Shown in pieces: positions 33,901 through 41,447 of a stretch of DNA of 64,000 nucleotides. Position numbers and translations under genes: made by a program. Source of the stretch: Desulforhopalus sp. IMCC35007 (GTDB taxonomy: Bacteria > Desulfobacterota > Desulfobulbia > Desulfobulbales > Desulfocapsaceae); the NCBI RefSeq assembly GCF_005116575.1, contig NZ_SWCN01000015.1, positions 88,884 through 152,883 on the forward strand, given 5' to 3'. Each line of letters begins with the position of its first letter. Position 1 is the stretch's first letter. Under the pieces are notes generated by a model, which saw only the letters and a program-made list of their open reading frames with translations, was not told the DNA's origin and made no database searches.

Positions 33901-35516
33901 ACGGCCTTGGCGGCGTCTTCGAGTGCCGTTTTCTGTTTCAGGATCAGCTTTTGTTTAGCCTCGTCGACTGCCTTTTTCTTGACCGACTCGGCCATGTCGG
34001 CACCGGCCTTCTTCTGCAGCGCCTCGACGAGCTGCTGCTTGTTCTTGAGGATGCCGATGCCGTGCTTCTGTTTGGCCGCCGCGAGTTCCTTGCCCATCAG
34101 GCCGCTATGGTCCACACCGGGCTCCAGCTTATCCAGCAACTCGATGGTCTCCTGTTTGGTCATGTTGAGGGAGATGCCGTTCTCCTTCGCCATCTCCTTG
34201 AGCTGCTGGGCAGTCATGCCCTCCAGCCCCTCGGCGGGAGGGATCTTCGCCATCTGGGCGGCGAGCAGCTTGGCCTGTTTGAGTTCCGCCTGCTTCAGTC
34301 CCAGCAGCTCGACCAGTTCTTCCTTGGTCCGCAGCAGACCGATCTTGTGTTCCTTGAGCTTGGCGCTGAGCGCCGCTCCGGCCAGGTCGCCGTGATCGAT
34401 CCCCGGTTCGGCCAGATCGAGCAGCTTGATGAAATCGGCCTTGGTCCGGGCAATGGCCACGCCGTTCTGTTTCGCCAAGGTCTGGAGCTGTTTGACCGTC
34501 AGCGAGCCGAGGTCGGCGATGTCGCCGTTTTCAAAGGCGCTCTTGAGCTTGGCGTTCTCCTTGGCCTGGGCGTCGGCCATGCCTTCCAGCACATGGGGCG
34601 GGAGAATGCAGGCGTCCCCCTGCGATGCCTGGGCGGCAGCCTTGGCGGCCATCTCGCTACCGCATACGGTCATCGGCCAGGCCACGATGTTGGTGCAGCG
34701 GCAGTACGGATGCGCGGGTTGCTGGGGGAACTTGTCGATGGGAAAGGTCTTGCCGTCCAGGCCGCCGCAGACCGGGCACATGCGCTCGTCCTCCATGGCC
34801 AGCCATTCCAGCTTCTGGATACCGACCCGCTCGTGGAACTTGAGCCTGCCCATGTTGTGGGCGCGGAGAACCTCGGTGCGGGCGATCATCTCTATGCGGT
34901 ACTGGGCCTTGCTGAACACCCGGCTTCCGGCCTGGCGAAAGGAATCCTTGTTGACGATCACCTTGCCCATGTCCCGGACGATGTCGTCGGCCCCCTTGCC
35001 CGTGGCGACGCCGTTCAGGATGGTGCGCTTGATGCCGTCTGCGAGCTCGCGGTGGACGTCACCGGCAAGGGTAAGGTTGTACTGCGCCATGAAGTCGAGC
35101 GCATTGGTGTCGACGATGGTGAACACCTTGGTGGCCAGCTTGTCGATGCCTTCGGGCTTCAGGTCGGCGTAGAACGGCAGCGCCGCGTCGGCGAGTTCTC
35201 CGATTCCCTGCTGGATACCGAGCTTGAAGGAGTCCTTGGTCGTCTTGCGAAAGACCAGGGTCTGCTCCCGCTTGAGCCGCTTCATGGTGTCGTCGAGTTC
35301 GAGCTGGAGCTTTTCCAGCCCCTTGAGGGCGGCGAGCTTGTTGTCCGGCAGGGAGCCGAGGGAGCGGTACTGGAGGATGGCGCGGGCGACCTCGTCTTCG
35401 GCCTGTTTCAGCGCCTGGGTTAGCTGGGCCGTGACCTGGTCGTTGTAGCGGTTGCGGGCCGTAAGGCTCTTCAGGGTGGCCGACTGGATGCGCTGCTTGA
35501 GGTCCGACGGCATCAT
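30924..35516 (-). CDS. Giant MuF-type head protein with SAP-like repeats and HipA-like kinase domain
   Basis: The 1530-aa protein starts at overlapping ATG codons at 35516/35513. Residues 120-290 are a phage MuF/SPP1 gp7 domain (ARTEVLRAHNMGRLKF, then ERMCPVCGGLDGK, then PAHPYCRCTN). Residues 335-560 hold three or four SAP/HeH-like units (LQTLAKQNGVAIARTKADF; LKEMAKENGISLNMTKQE). A proline linker (residues 655-690) leads to a HipA/PI-kinase-like domain at about 710-930 (WLFKPIDRKDDEF; VDWLIANHDGHSKQF; VYGIDKGQAF). The remaining 600 residues are unassigned. MuF proteins sit inside the capsid, so the extra domains could be delivered effectors. Confidence 0.78.
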   Translation of the reverse strand: MMPSDLKQRIQSATLKSLTARNRYNDQVTAQLTQALKQAEDEVARAILQYRSLGSLPDNKLAALKGLEKLQLELDDTMKRLKREQTLVFRKTTKDSFKLGIQQGIGELADAALPFYADLKPEGIDKLATKVFTIVDTNALDFMAQYNLTLAGDVHRELADGIKRTILNGVATGKGADDIVRDMGKVIVNKDSFRQAGSRVFSKAQYRIEMIARTEVLRAHNMGRLKFHERVGIQKLEWLAMEDERMCPVCGGLDGKTFPIDKFPQQPAHPYCRCTNIVAWPMTVCGSEMAAKAAAQASQGDACILPPHVLEGMADAQAKENAKLKSAFENGDIADLGSLTVKQLQTLAKQNGVAIARTKADFIKLLDLAEPGIDHGDLAGAALSAKLKEHKIGLLRTKEELVELLGLKQAELKQAKLLAAQMAKIPPAEGLEGMTAQQLKEMAKENGISLNMTKQETIELLDKLEPGVDHSGLMGKELAAAKQKHGIGILKNKQQLVEALQKKAGADMAESVKKKAVDEAKQKLILKQKTALEDAAKAVVVPDTPTGYKDFLDAIAKAEQAVSGGTDLPQDLLAAYTKEIALKKQLFQDQVGKLKSTELKTLAKETKVQYWQWANKDELTTLFTETDPAKIKAVQASIDTKHAAWAEKHGGKKKTAPAKPATPKKEPPKPAPQPIPVKPPEPKIGKKGAEFATVDTAWQQKGLPSKFKKTGKAAVGGAHEKEFWTDENGDKWLFKPIDRKDDEFIAFGEEAAYKIGRLIDPHSIEVRTIQLNGRTGSIQKWRSDLRDDFDFRNILPQDLTTIELEQIQREHVVDWLIANHDGHSKQFIRARDGRVYGIDKGQAFKFLGQDKLSLDYHPNGVCGEEEPFYNKVFRAAKEGKVRVDPNATLRYIQEVEKIADEDYLDLLRPYAEGRFAKDPARLRHFYDLALERKHNLRRDFEGYYADVLGDRGFRFDKLSTATGKKKLLSSAEETLVEEARKLGWQGKTLPFDSGDVEDQNALIFTESFKGKKRTVVKMKIRPDTDRRIDEVLRRYVQTAAGEKGQPLVEDSFFPTILDAVKNVNFHVGDGKYNRTKIDKALRLRKKLETLQKSADPKVKEMADHYLKWVKEIEESVDWDRATNGVFEQYLPKLDAQKPKEKPPFKVERGKVTHTKRRIGSGTITVEADDIDNRALFNHNSRMQDGHQYTVTFEDGTRVRYRPWSDTNLYAQRGELEMILDGDATPGRVEAMLEKLEQLGIDTRVATAENAEQMYLEKLAYIRKTDKSADYKRLQKSLDDRNATTTERVQALRGYWQKELGVQDITQLSGYNPLGEYQAGFLDRDAKGGYRHQFRFDITEEDLEKQMKGYSLVHDLTNGESMSGFIDLIMENNGAMVSTVEKMRMGVAPGGMSPVADMQTGGASYFFTRIKKQPASDASPALYFKKQMLRRMDAISYDHDAYGKVIDDYVQRNRGASIDDWKRFSQRHGNETIFKYSVTLLDNIEFIVARSDNERREIIQSFTRRGIKKLPDGRKVEDIVHTPQSWSKRKQ

Positions 35517-37024
35517 CGGGGCTCCCCCCGCAGGTCGATGAAACGACAGGCCGGGGCGTCGAAAGTGCGCTCGCTGTTGTGGACCCGGCAGTGGTTGGTG
35601 TCAGCAATGAAGTGGCTGCACTCGTCGCACACGGCCGCGTTGCCGGTGGACTCCAGGTCGCCCGACCAGACTAATGCCGCCTCCGCCGTGGGTTCATCGT
35701 CCTCGGCCGGAATCCCGAGCATCTTCCGAGCGCGAGGCACGCTGAGAATCCCGGAGACGACCATATCCACCACCGGCTTCACCTGCTTCTCGTCCATCAG
35801 GTCGATCTGCTTACGTTCGGTCTCGCGGTTGGCGGCCTCGATGTCCGGGTCCAGGTCCATCTTGAGCTGAAGGCTGGAGCGGCTGATGAGCTTGCGGTCG
35901 TAGAGTTCGATGAGGAGCTTCTTGAAATCGACCGCGTCGCTGGGGTCGAGGTCGTTGAAGATGAACTGGATGCTTTTGTCGCCGTGGCCGTTCAGCTCCA
36001 TCCAGTCGTCGAACACCCAGTCGAGGAGCTTGCGGGCGGCCTGTTTGATCTCGCGGATCATGACCATCATCTTCTGCATGCTCACCGAGGCGGTGGCGAA
36101 ATTCGGGCCGTCGCCGGTTACCAGCGAGCGTGACAGACCCAGGGCCACCACGATGTCTTCCTTCACCTCCTTGACCTTGTCCTCGACGTTGAGGACCTGG
36201 CCATCGGTGCCGTGGGTTTCGACATTGACGTAGAACGGGACCACCAGGCCGCTTTTCATGTCCATCTTGTTGACCATGTCGCGGACCTGTTCGAGCATCC
36301 GCTGGTCCGGCATCACCATCTTCTGGCCGAACGCGCCGCCCACCTTGAGCAGGCGAAAGGGCGTAGCCCAGCGCTTGGCGATGGCCTGTTCGGCCCGGCG
36401 GTAGTCGCGCAGCAGTTCGATGGCTTGAAAGGCGGGAAGCACGAGGGAGTTGCCCCGGGGCGAGAAGGCCGGAGCATCCCATTTGAGGTGGACCACCTGT
36501 TCGACGGGCAGCGGGATGGATTCCCCGCCGCCGGGGGTGTCCTCTGGAAATTGCCGGGCCTCGATCAGTTCGCCCTGGGCGTATTTGACCTTGACCGAAA
36601 CCGGGTTGACGCAGACCAGCTCCTCGATGTCCTGGCCAGACTTGGTAAAGCGCTTGAAGCCGATGGCGTCGCCTTTCACCAGGAGCTGAAGAACCATGTC
36701 CTTGATGAACTGCGAGACGTTCAGCCGCCAGGCGGCTTCCAGAGACTGCTCCTTGAGGTTCTCGTCGTCGCTGGTGATCTTGATCTCGTCGCCCACGGCG
36801 AAGGTGCGCCAGGAGTTGACGCAGTTCTTCACCAGCGGCTCCTCGACGTAGTATTCCCAGGCCTTACGGGCGCGTTCTTCCCAGGTGGCAGGAATCGCTT
36901 CGGCGGCGTTCACCTTGGCGAAGGCTGCCGAGTCGAGCGCTGCCGCTGCGGCCAACGGTGCGATGACAAAGCCGGTGGTATCCAGGCTTTCGGGTTGTTC
37001 GTCCTGATGGGCGGTACTTTCCAC
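35513..37024 (-). CDS. Portal protein
   Basis: I favour the GTG at 37024, with AGAGGA just upstream; an ATG at 37063 is in frame but follows a hairpin and has no ribosome binding site. Portal features include YYVEEPLVKNCVNSWRTFA, FPEDTPGGGESIPLPVEQVV, HLKWDAPAFSPRGNSLV and FATASVSMQKMM. The C-terminus carries a cysteine/histidine cluster (CDECSHFIADTNHCRVH, then ACRFID) that looks like a zinc site, uncommon in portals. The portal forms the dodecameric vertex through which DNA is packaged. It is the first gene of its operon. Confidence 0.87.
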   Translation of the reverse strand: MESTAHQDEQPESLDTTGFVIAPLAAAAALDSAAFAKVNAAEAIPATWEERARKAWEYYVEEPLVKNCVNSWRTFAVGDEIKITSDDENLKEQSLEAAWRLNVSQFIKDMVLQLLVKGDAIGFKRFTKSGQDIEELVCVNPVSVKVKYAQGELIEARQFPEDTPGGGESIPLPVEQVVHLKWDAPAFSPRGNSLVLPAFQAIELLRDYRRAEQAIAKRWATPFRLLKVGGAFGQKMVMPDQRMLEQVRDMVNKMDMKSGLVVPFYVNVETHGTDGQVLNVEDKVKEVKEDIVVALGLSRSLVTGDGPNFATASVSMQKMMVMIREIKQAARKLLDWVFDDWMELNGHGDKSIQFIFNDLDPSDAVDFKKLLIELYDRKLISRSSLQLKMDLDPDIEAANRETERKQIDLMDEKQVKPVVDMVVSGILSVPRARKMLGIPAEDDEPTAEAALVWSGDLESTGNAAVCDECSHFIADTNHCRVHNSERTFDAPACRFIDLRGEPR

Positions 37025-37098
37025 GTGATCCTCTCGGTAGTTTCGGCCATGACAGCCGCACATTCGGCCCGTGTGGGCCGAACCCGGCTCGATGCCGG

Positions 37099-37131
37099 TT
37101 ACTTACCGGAGCGGGGTGGAAAGCGTCGGAG
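37099..37131 (-). promoter_or_regulatory. Phage regulon promoter motif, copy 5 (portal operon)
   Basis: Minus-strand CTCCGAC, 15 bp, CCGGTAAGTAA. It lies between the terminase stop at 37139 and the portal gene. A perfect 8-bp hairpin at 37064-37083 follows it in the leader, just before the ATG at 37063. Confidence 0.77.
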
Positions 37132-37138
37132 GATGCGG

Positions 37139-38662
37139 TCAGATGAAGACCGGGTTAGTGAGGATCGGCTTAAGCGAGACCACCTCTTCGCCGACCGGGT
37201 CGAGGTTGCCTTCCTCCCGGATCAGCATGGCGCAGCGCACCGCGTCGATGATGTGGTCGTTGCCCTTGGAATAGATGATCTTGCCGTCACGCAGGGTGTA
37301 GGTGTGGGTGGTGAACTGGTCTTCCACCTCCAGGTCGTCCGAGGGGAAAATGAGCTGCTTGCGCTGTAATGCCCCGTTGATGAGGCTGGTCATCAGCTCC
37401 TTGGTCCGCTTCTTGACTTCCTTGCCGTCACGGACCGCCAGCCGGGTCATGCCGCCGAAATCGTATCCCTTGAGCCTGCCTTCCAGCTCCAGACCCTTGT
37501 ATTTGTCCAGGGTGAGCAGCTCCTGAACCACGGCCAGACCGTTGCCGCCATTGTCCACGCCGATGCCCGCCGGGGTGTAGTAACGCTCCAGCAGCGCGAT
37601 GATCTGGGCGATGTGCGGATAGGAAACGTGTTCAAGATGCACGCGCAGGATCATCTTCAGCAGCGTCCGCTCACCGATCTCCATCTCCTGGAATACGACA
37701 ATCTCGGTGGGATCGTTGGTGTAGCCCAGGTCGCCGCCGACCCAGAATTGTCCGCTGCGGGGTGTGAGGTTGAGCAGCATCTCCAGCCGGTCGTGGGCCG
37801 CTTCCTCGGTGTCGCAGTCGCGCAGCTCGGAATCGGTGATGACGATCTTCTGGTACTCCAGCAGATCCTGCCGACAGAGGTTGAATTGCTCGACATTGAA
37901 GGCCCCATAGGAAGGCTTACCGTGTTCACCGGCCACCTCGTGCTGCCAGCCGGAGCTGTCGCGGCCGCCGTAGAACTCCAGCAGTTCGACCTCGCGATCC
38001 TCGGTCCACAGAGGATTGAGCCAGGACGGCCAGCGGAACACATGGAACTGCTCCGACGAGGTGAGCCGGTAATAGGTGGTGTCGCGCAGGCCGTTGGGCG
38101 TGGAGTAGATGCGCAGCGTCCCACCGGCCTTGAGGCACTGGCGCAGCGCCTTCCAGGCCCGTTCGGTCAACCAGGCTCCTTCATCGACCCAGACGCGGCC
38201 CACGTGCAGGGACCGGAAGGCGTCGCCATAGGCCCCGGCCGGGCGGAAATAGAGCACCGAACCGTTGGTGAACTCCAGCCGGAAGTAGGGTTTGCGGTGG
38301 ATCTTGGGTTTGCCGTACTTGGTCAGGGCGATGCTGTTCATCAGATCCGGGTTGGTGTCGAGCTGGAACTCGATCTCCTCGATGATGGTATCGAGATGTC
38401 CCTGGTGCGGAGCGGCGATGAGGCCCTGACCGCCCCGGGTGGTGAAGGCGTAATGGAGCGCGTCGGTCGAGAGCACGATGGACTTGCCCACGTCCCGGCC
38501 GTCGAGGTGGATGATGTTCTTGGCCGGGCAGCGCAGGTCCTCCACCTGGTGCGGCCAGTAGTCGCGGCCTGAGCCATCCCGGTTGTAGAGGTAGGCTTGC
38601 CCCCACAACACGGGATCGCTCAGGGTCGCCGCGAGTTTGCGCTCCTTGTCGGTTACCGCCAT
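37139..38662 (-). CDS. Terminase large subunit
   Basis: The 507-aa protein has an ATPase N-terminal half with P-loop-like DGRDVGKSIV, Walker B-like VWVDEGAW and motif III STPNGLRDTTYY. The nuclease half begins at VGGDLGYTNDP, followed by GIGVDNGGNGLAVV, with aspartates placed to bind Mg. It translocates DNA into the capsid and cuts it. The small subunit is not adjacent; it lies at 41448-41948, beyond two recombinase genes. The ATG overlaps the preceding stop (TGATG). Confidence 0.9.
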   Translation of the reverse strand: MAVTDKERKLAATLSDPVLWGQAYLYNRDGSGRDYWPHQVEDLRCPAKNIIHLDGRDVGKSIVLSTDALHYAFTTRGGQGLIAAPHQGHLDTIIEEIEFQLDTNPDLMNSIALTKYGKPKIHRKPYFRLEFTNGSVLYFRPAGAYGDAFRSLHVGRVWVDEGAWLTERAWKALRQCLKAGGTLRIYSTPNGLRDTTYYRLTSSEQFHVFRWPSWLNPLWTEDREVELLEFYGGRDSSGWQHEVAGEHGKPSYGAFNVEQFNLCRQDLLEYQKIVITDSELRDCDTEEAAHDRLEMLLNLTPRSGQFWVGGDLGYTNDPTEIVVFQEMEIGERTLLKMILRVHLEHVSYPHIAQIIALLERYYTPAGIGVDNGGNGLAVVQELLTLDKYKGLELEGRLKGYDFGGMTRLAVRDGKEVKKRTKELMTSLINGALQRKQLIFPSDDLEVEDQFTTHTYTLRDGKIIYSKGNDHIIDAVRCAMLIREEGNLDPVGEEVVSLKPILTNPVFI

Positions 38663-38940
38663 CAGTGCATTCCTGTCCTCAAGGCGTTGCCGAGGATGGT
38701 GCCCACCAGTTCCGTCAGGATCTGCTGCACAGCCAGGGTGTTCTTCCGGTCGTGGACAGCTTCCTGAATGTCGATGATGGCCTGGTCCAACTCCGCCCAG
38801 GCCAGGTACTGCTGCTGGGCCGCTTCCAGACGGCCGAGGGCGTTCTCTATCCGTCCCGCCGCCAGCTCGGTGCCGATTTCGACCAGGGCCTCACCGGCCT
38901 GGCGGACGGCATCGCTGTTTTCCTGAAGGATCTCTTTCAT
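38662..38940 (-). CDS. Small helical protein upstream of terminase, 92 aa
   Basis: The start at 38940 (MKEILQENSDAVRQAGEALV) overlaps the preceding stop. The protein is mostly helical (GRLEAAQQQYLAWAELDQAI), with a hydrophobic C-terminal helix (TELVGTILGNALRTGM). It stands between a lipoprotein and the terminase. Possible roles are a lysis accessory or phage structural helper; no family is recognised. Confidence 0.6.
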   Translation of the reverse strand: MKEILQENSDAVRQAGEALVEIGTELAAGRIENALGRLEAAQQQYLAWAELDQAIIDIQEAVHDRKNTLAVQQILTELVGTILGNALRTGMH

Positions 38941-39209
38941 TGGCCTGCCTCCTGGTTCGAGCCGTTGGCCCACTGGTCAAGGGCGTCCACGGCGGTCTGC
39001 AAGCGCAGGCCGACACCGGTCAAGCGCTCGGCGTCCGGGTGGCCGACCTCGCGCAGCGCCTTGTTGGCCTCGGTCACATACTCGGGTGTGTGGCGGTTGA
39101 CGGTGGCCACTGCCGACTGGATCTGGGCCGGAGGCCGGTAGGTGGCGCAGCCGGTCATGATCCCGGCCAGGACCAGCGGGATGGTCCATTCGAGTGTCTT
39201 CTTCAACAT
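38937..39209 (-). CDS. Small lipoprotein, 90 aa (possible outer-membrane spanin)
   Basis: The ATG at 39209 follows AAGGAGATCAAC. The N-terminus has positive residues, a hydrophobic stretch (TIPLVLAGIMTGC) and a lipobox with Cys around residue 21, so it should be lipid-anchored. The mature part is short and Q/A/N-rich. A Rz1-like outer spanin would fit, but no inner spanin partner is obvious. It supports a Gram-negative host. Confidence 0.7.
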   Translation of the reverse strand: MLKKTLEWTIPLVLAGIMTGCATYRPPAQIQSAVATVNRHTPEYVTEANKALREVGHPDAERLTGVGLRLQTAVDALDQWANGSNQEAGQ

Positions 39210-39349
39210 GTTGATCTCCTTTGGTTTATGGGTTTGGGGCACATGCAGAAAGATCTCTGCAAACACTTGATTTCCAACGAAATAGAAGCGTCATTGGATG
39301 TGACGCGGGATGGTCCCGCATCCAAGAAAACCGGAACCGGAGGCAGGCC

Positions 39350-39544
39350 ATGACCTACGACAGAAACCGCCAGCAGGCACTCAAGGCGTACCGAGAAAAG
39401 CAGGAGAACATTGCCCGGCTGATCGAGGGCATTCGCGGCAAGCTCGAAGCGGACGCGAAACAGCCGGACATCACCTGGGCGAGCGTCGGCTCCCTCGGTC
39501 ACGTCGAGGAACTGCTGCGGGAGCTGGACGAGTTCCTGTCCTAA
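39350..39544 (+). CDS. Small protein before the recombinases, 64 aa
   Basis: The ATG at 39350 follows GGAGGCAGGCC. It begins MTYDRNRQQALKAYREKQEN and is helical and charged. This is the first plus-strand gene of a three-gene cluster with the two recombinase genes. A perfect hairpin (GCGGGA/TCCCGC, 39304-39319) lies upstream. Function is unknown; a recombination directionality factor or regulator would fit the position. Confidence 0.55.
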   Translation: MTYDRNRQQALKAYREKQENIARLIEGIRGKLEADAKQPDITWASVGSLGHVEELLRELDEFLS

Positions 39545-39577
39545 ACACACCGGGCCACCGACAAAGGAGACATCGAC

Positions 39578-39952
39578 ATGACCGAATGCACCGTGCATCA
39601 AGCCGCCGAGGCTTTCATCGGCTACCTGCGGGAATCCGGAAAGAAAGAGCGGACCCTTTACACCTACCGGAAGGACCTCGACGCGGTTGAGGCCTTCTTC
39701 GGCGCGGATCGCCAGCTCGCCGAGATCCGGCTTCCCCAGGTCGGCAAGTTCTACAAGTCCGACCTGCTGCTCAAACTCCCCGACGGCAAGGAGCGGGCTG
39801 AACGCACCGTCGCCAAGACCGTCCGTGTGTTCCGCATGATGATGGTCTGGGCCAGGGAATCGGGGCGCATCGCGGAGCTGCCGCTGCCCAAGAGCACACC
39901 CATGGGCCACAGCCGGGTGAAGGAGTCCAGCGATGAGCAACCGAACGGCTGA
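39578..39952 (+). CDS. Stand-alone recombinase core-binding domain protein, 124 aa
   Basis: Residues 1-90 (FIGYLRESGKKERTLYTYRKD, then VAKTVRVFRMMMVWARESGR) match the SAM-like core-binding domain of tyrosine recombinases, but there is no catalytic domain. The gene overlaps the next one by 20 nt and shares its orientation. It may bind the recombination site and modulate the full-length enzyme. It has a clear GGAGA site upstream. Confidence 0.65.
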   Translation: MTECTVHQAAEAFIGYLRESGKKERTLYTYRKDLDAVEAFFGADRQLAEIRLPQVGKFYKSDLLLKLPDGKERAERTVAKTVRVFRMMMVWARESGRIAELPLPKSTPMGHSRVKESSDEQPNG

Positions 39953-40847
39953 CCTCGACCTGACGGGCGCGACAGAGGCGTTCTGTGCCCGCCTGTCGGC
40001 CGAAGGACGCTCCCCTGCGACCATAGCCGCATACCGCCGGGATCTTGCCCTGGTGGCCCGCGTGGCCGATGAGCTGGCCCCGGGTATCGTCTGTCGGGCG
40101 GTCACGGCCGGGCTCCTCGACCAGGTGTTCTCCGCCGGGGCGGTCACCGAGAGTGAGCGCGGCCCACGCTCAGCGGCCTCGCTACATCGGATGAAGGCGG
40201 CAGTGCGGGCCTTTTTCGCCTGGGCCTCCGAGGCTGGCGTGGTCGATGACAATCCGGCCCGGTCCATCCGCATGCATCGGCTGCCGAGAAAGCTGCCGGT
40301 GTTCCTGACCGCCGCCGAAAAGAAGCGTCTGCTCAAGGAGCTCAAGGGACGGACCGACTTCTCCGCGCTGCGCGACCGAGCCATGATCGAGGTGCTGCTG
40401 GGCACCGGGATCAGGCTTGGCGAGCTGGCCGCACTCGACATGGATGACATCGACCTCGACGCCAAGCATCTGCGGGTGCGGGCCAAGGGGAATGTGCCGC
40501 AGGTCAAGTTCATCAAGACCGACCTCCGCACATTGCTGCGCCGTTACCTGGCAGAGCGCCGTCGACACGGCCACCCGGAAATGGAAGCCTTGTTCCTGTC
40601 GAACAGGGACGGCAGACTCTGCCAGCGGCAGATTGCCAACCGACTCGCTTACTGGCTGCGGAAAGCCGGGATCGAAAAGGAGCTGACGCCGCACGGGCTG
40701 CGGCATACCTTCGCCACCCACCTCTACGGCGCGACCAATGACCTGCTCGTGGTGCAGCGGGCCTTGGGGCACCGGGACGTGTCCACCACCCAGATCTACA
40801 CCCACCTCGTGGACGGTCAGCTCGAGGAAGCCCTCGAACGACTCTGA
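39933..40847 (+). CDS. Tyrosine recombinase (XerC/D-like)
   Basis: The 304-aa protein has the catalytic set: Arg in GTGIRLGELAAL, Lys near VRAKGNVPQ, HGLRHTFATHLY, a second His in LGHRDVSTTQ, and the tyrosine in IYTHL. The N-terminal 100 residues are the core-binding domain. It could integrate the phage or resolve dimers. Note that another recombinase, of the serine type, lies at 59526-61112. A terminator follows. Confidence 0.88.
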   Translation: MSNRTADLDLTGATEAFCARLSAEGRSPATIAAYRRDLALVARVADELAPGIVCRAVTAGLLDQVFSAGAVTESERGPRSAASLHRMKAAVRAFFAWASEAGVVDDNPARSIRMHRLPRKLPVFLTAAEKKRLLKELKGRTDFSALRDRAMIEVLLGTGIRLGELAALDMDDIDLDAKHLRVRAKGNVPQVKFIKTDLRTLLRRYLAERRRHGHPEMEALFLSNRDGRLCQRQIANRLAYWLRKAGIEKELTPHGLRHTFATHLYGATNDLLVVQRALGHRDVSTTQIYTHLVDGQLEEALERL

Positions 40848-40866
40848 TCCTTCCGGACCCGACGAT

Positions 40867-40893
40867 GGGAGCGGCCTCGGCTGCTCCTATTTT
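40867..40893 (+). terminator. Rho-independent terminator after the tyrosine recombinase
   Basis: GGAGC pairs with GCTCC around a loop with further GC pairing, then TATTTT. It lies 20 bp after the recombinase stop. Confidence 0.6.
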
Positions 40894-41048
40894 CGTTGGG
40901 CGAGACAGTGTCGAAGACAGTGAATGACAGTGCCCGCAGAAGAACACATCCGCCGATGATGAATGATCATGACGACGGACCTGAACCTCCCGGGTGGGAC
41001 GGGAAATATCTGTTGACCGGAATTTCTCCTTCGCTGTCTGTCGGCCGC

Positions 41049-41290
41049 ACATGCCAATAACTGCTTGGCTTATGCGCTCCGGGCGCGGAACACACATGGC
41101 AATATCTGCTTGGCATATGCGAGGTCTGTTGCCGAAGGAATGGCTGTTTGCGGGGCTTGGCTGGTTCTGCCTGGGGCTCGACATGCCAATATTTACCTGG
41201 GTTGTGTGAGAGAGCTCCGGCGTGAACATGCCAATATCTACTTGGGTTATGCGGCTCGGCTTATGCGCACACATGCCAAGCGGATATCGA
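41049..41290. repeat. Five-unit repeat array with 45-bp period
   Basis: Near-identical 28-bp units begin at 41049, 41094, 41181 and 41226, and a partial unit at 41271. Steps are 45, 87, 45 and 45 bp; a decayed copy at about 41137 fills the longer step. Each unit contains an inverted repeat, GCCAA-N7-TTGGC or a close variant, then TATGCG. The array lies 158 bp after the small terminase stop and 200 bp after the recombinase. Three short CAGTG repeats precede it at about 40911-40935. The rest of the 40848-41447 gap contains no gene I can support. It may be a pac site, origin or recombinase accessory site. Confidence 0.8.
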
Positions 41291-41447
41291 GAGCTGCAGG
41301 AAGAAATCGAGGAGTGGAAATGATGATCGGCAGCAGGAGAATGCCGATTCCGAAAGTGCAAGGAACACGTCTTATCCGCAATTCCTGGTGAAGCTGTCTG
41401 CCGTAAGTCGCCGTGTGCCGGGGTCATCGGAAAATCCCTCCATGGTG

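Noticed and set aside
39203..40531. Minus-strand 442-codon frame opposite the recombinases
   Set aside because: The plus strand carries a complete catalytic tyrosine recombinase; the minus frame reads as low-complexity S/R/A.
41049..41290. CRISPR array
   Set aside because: Units are 28 bp but the gaps are only 17 bp, units vary in sequence, each contains a dyad, and there are no cas genes.
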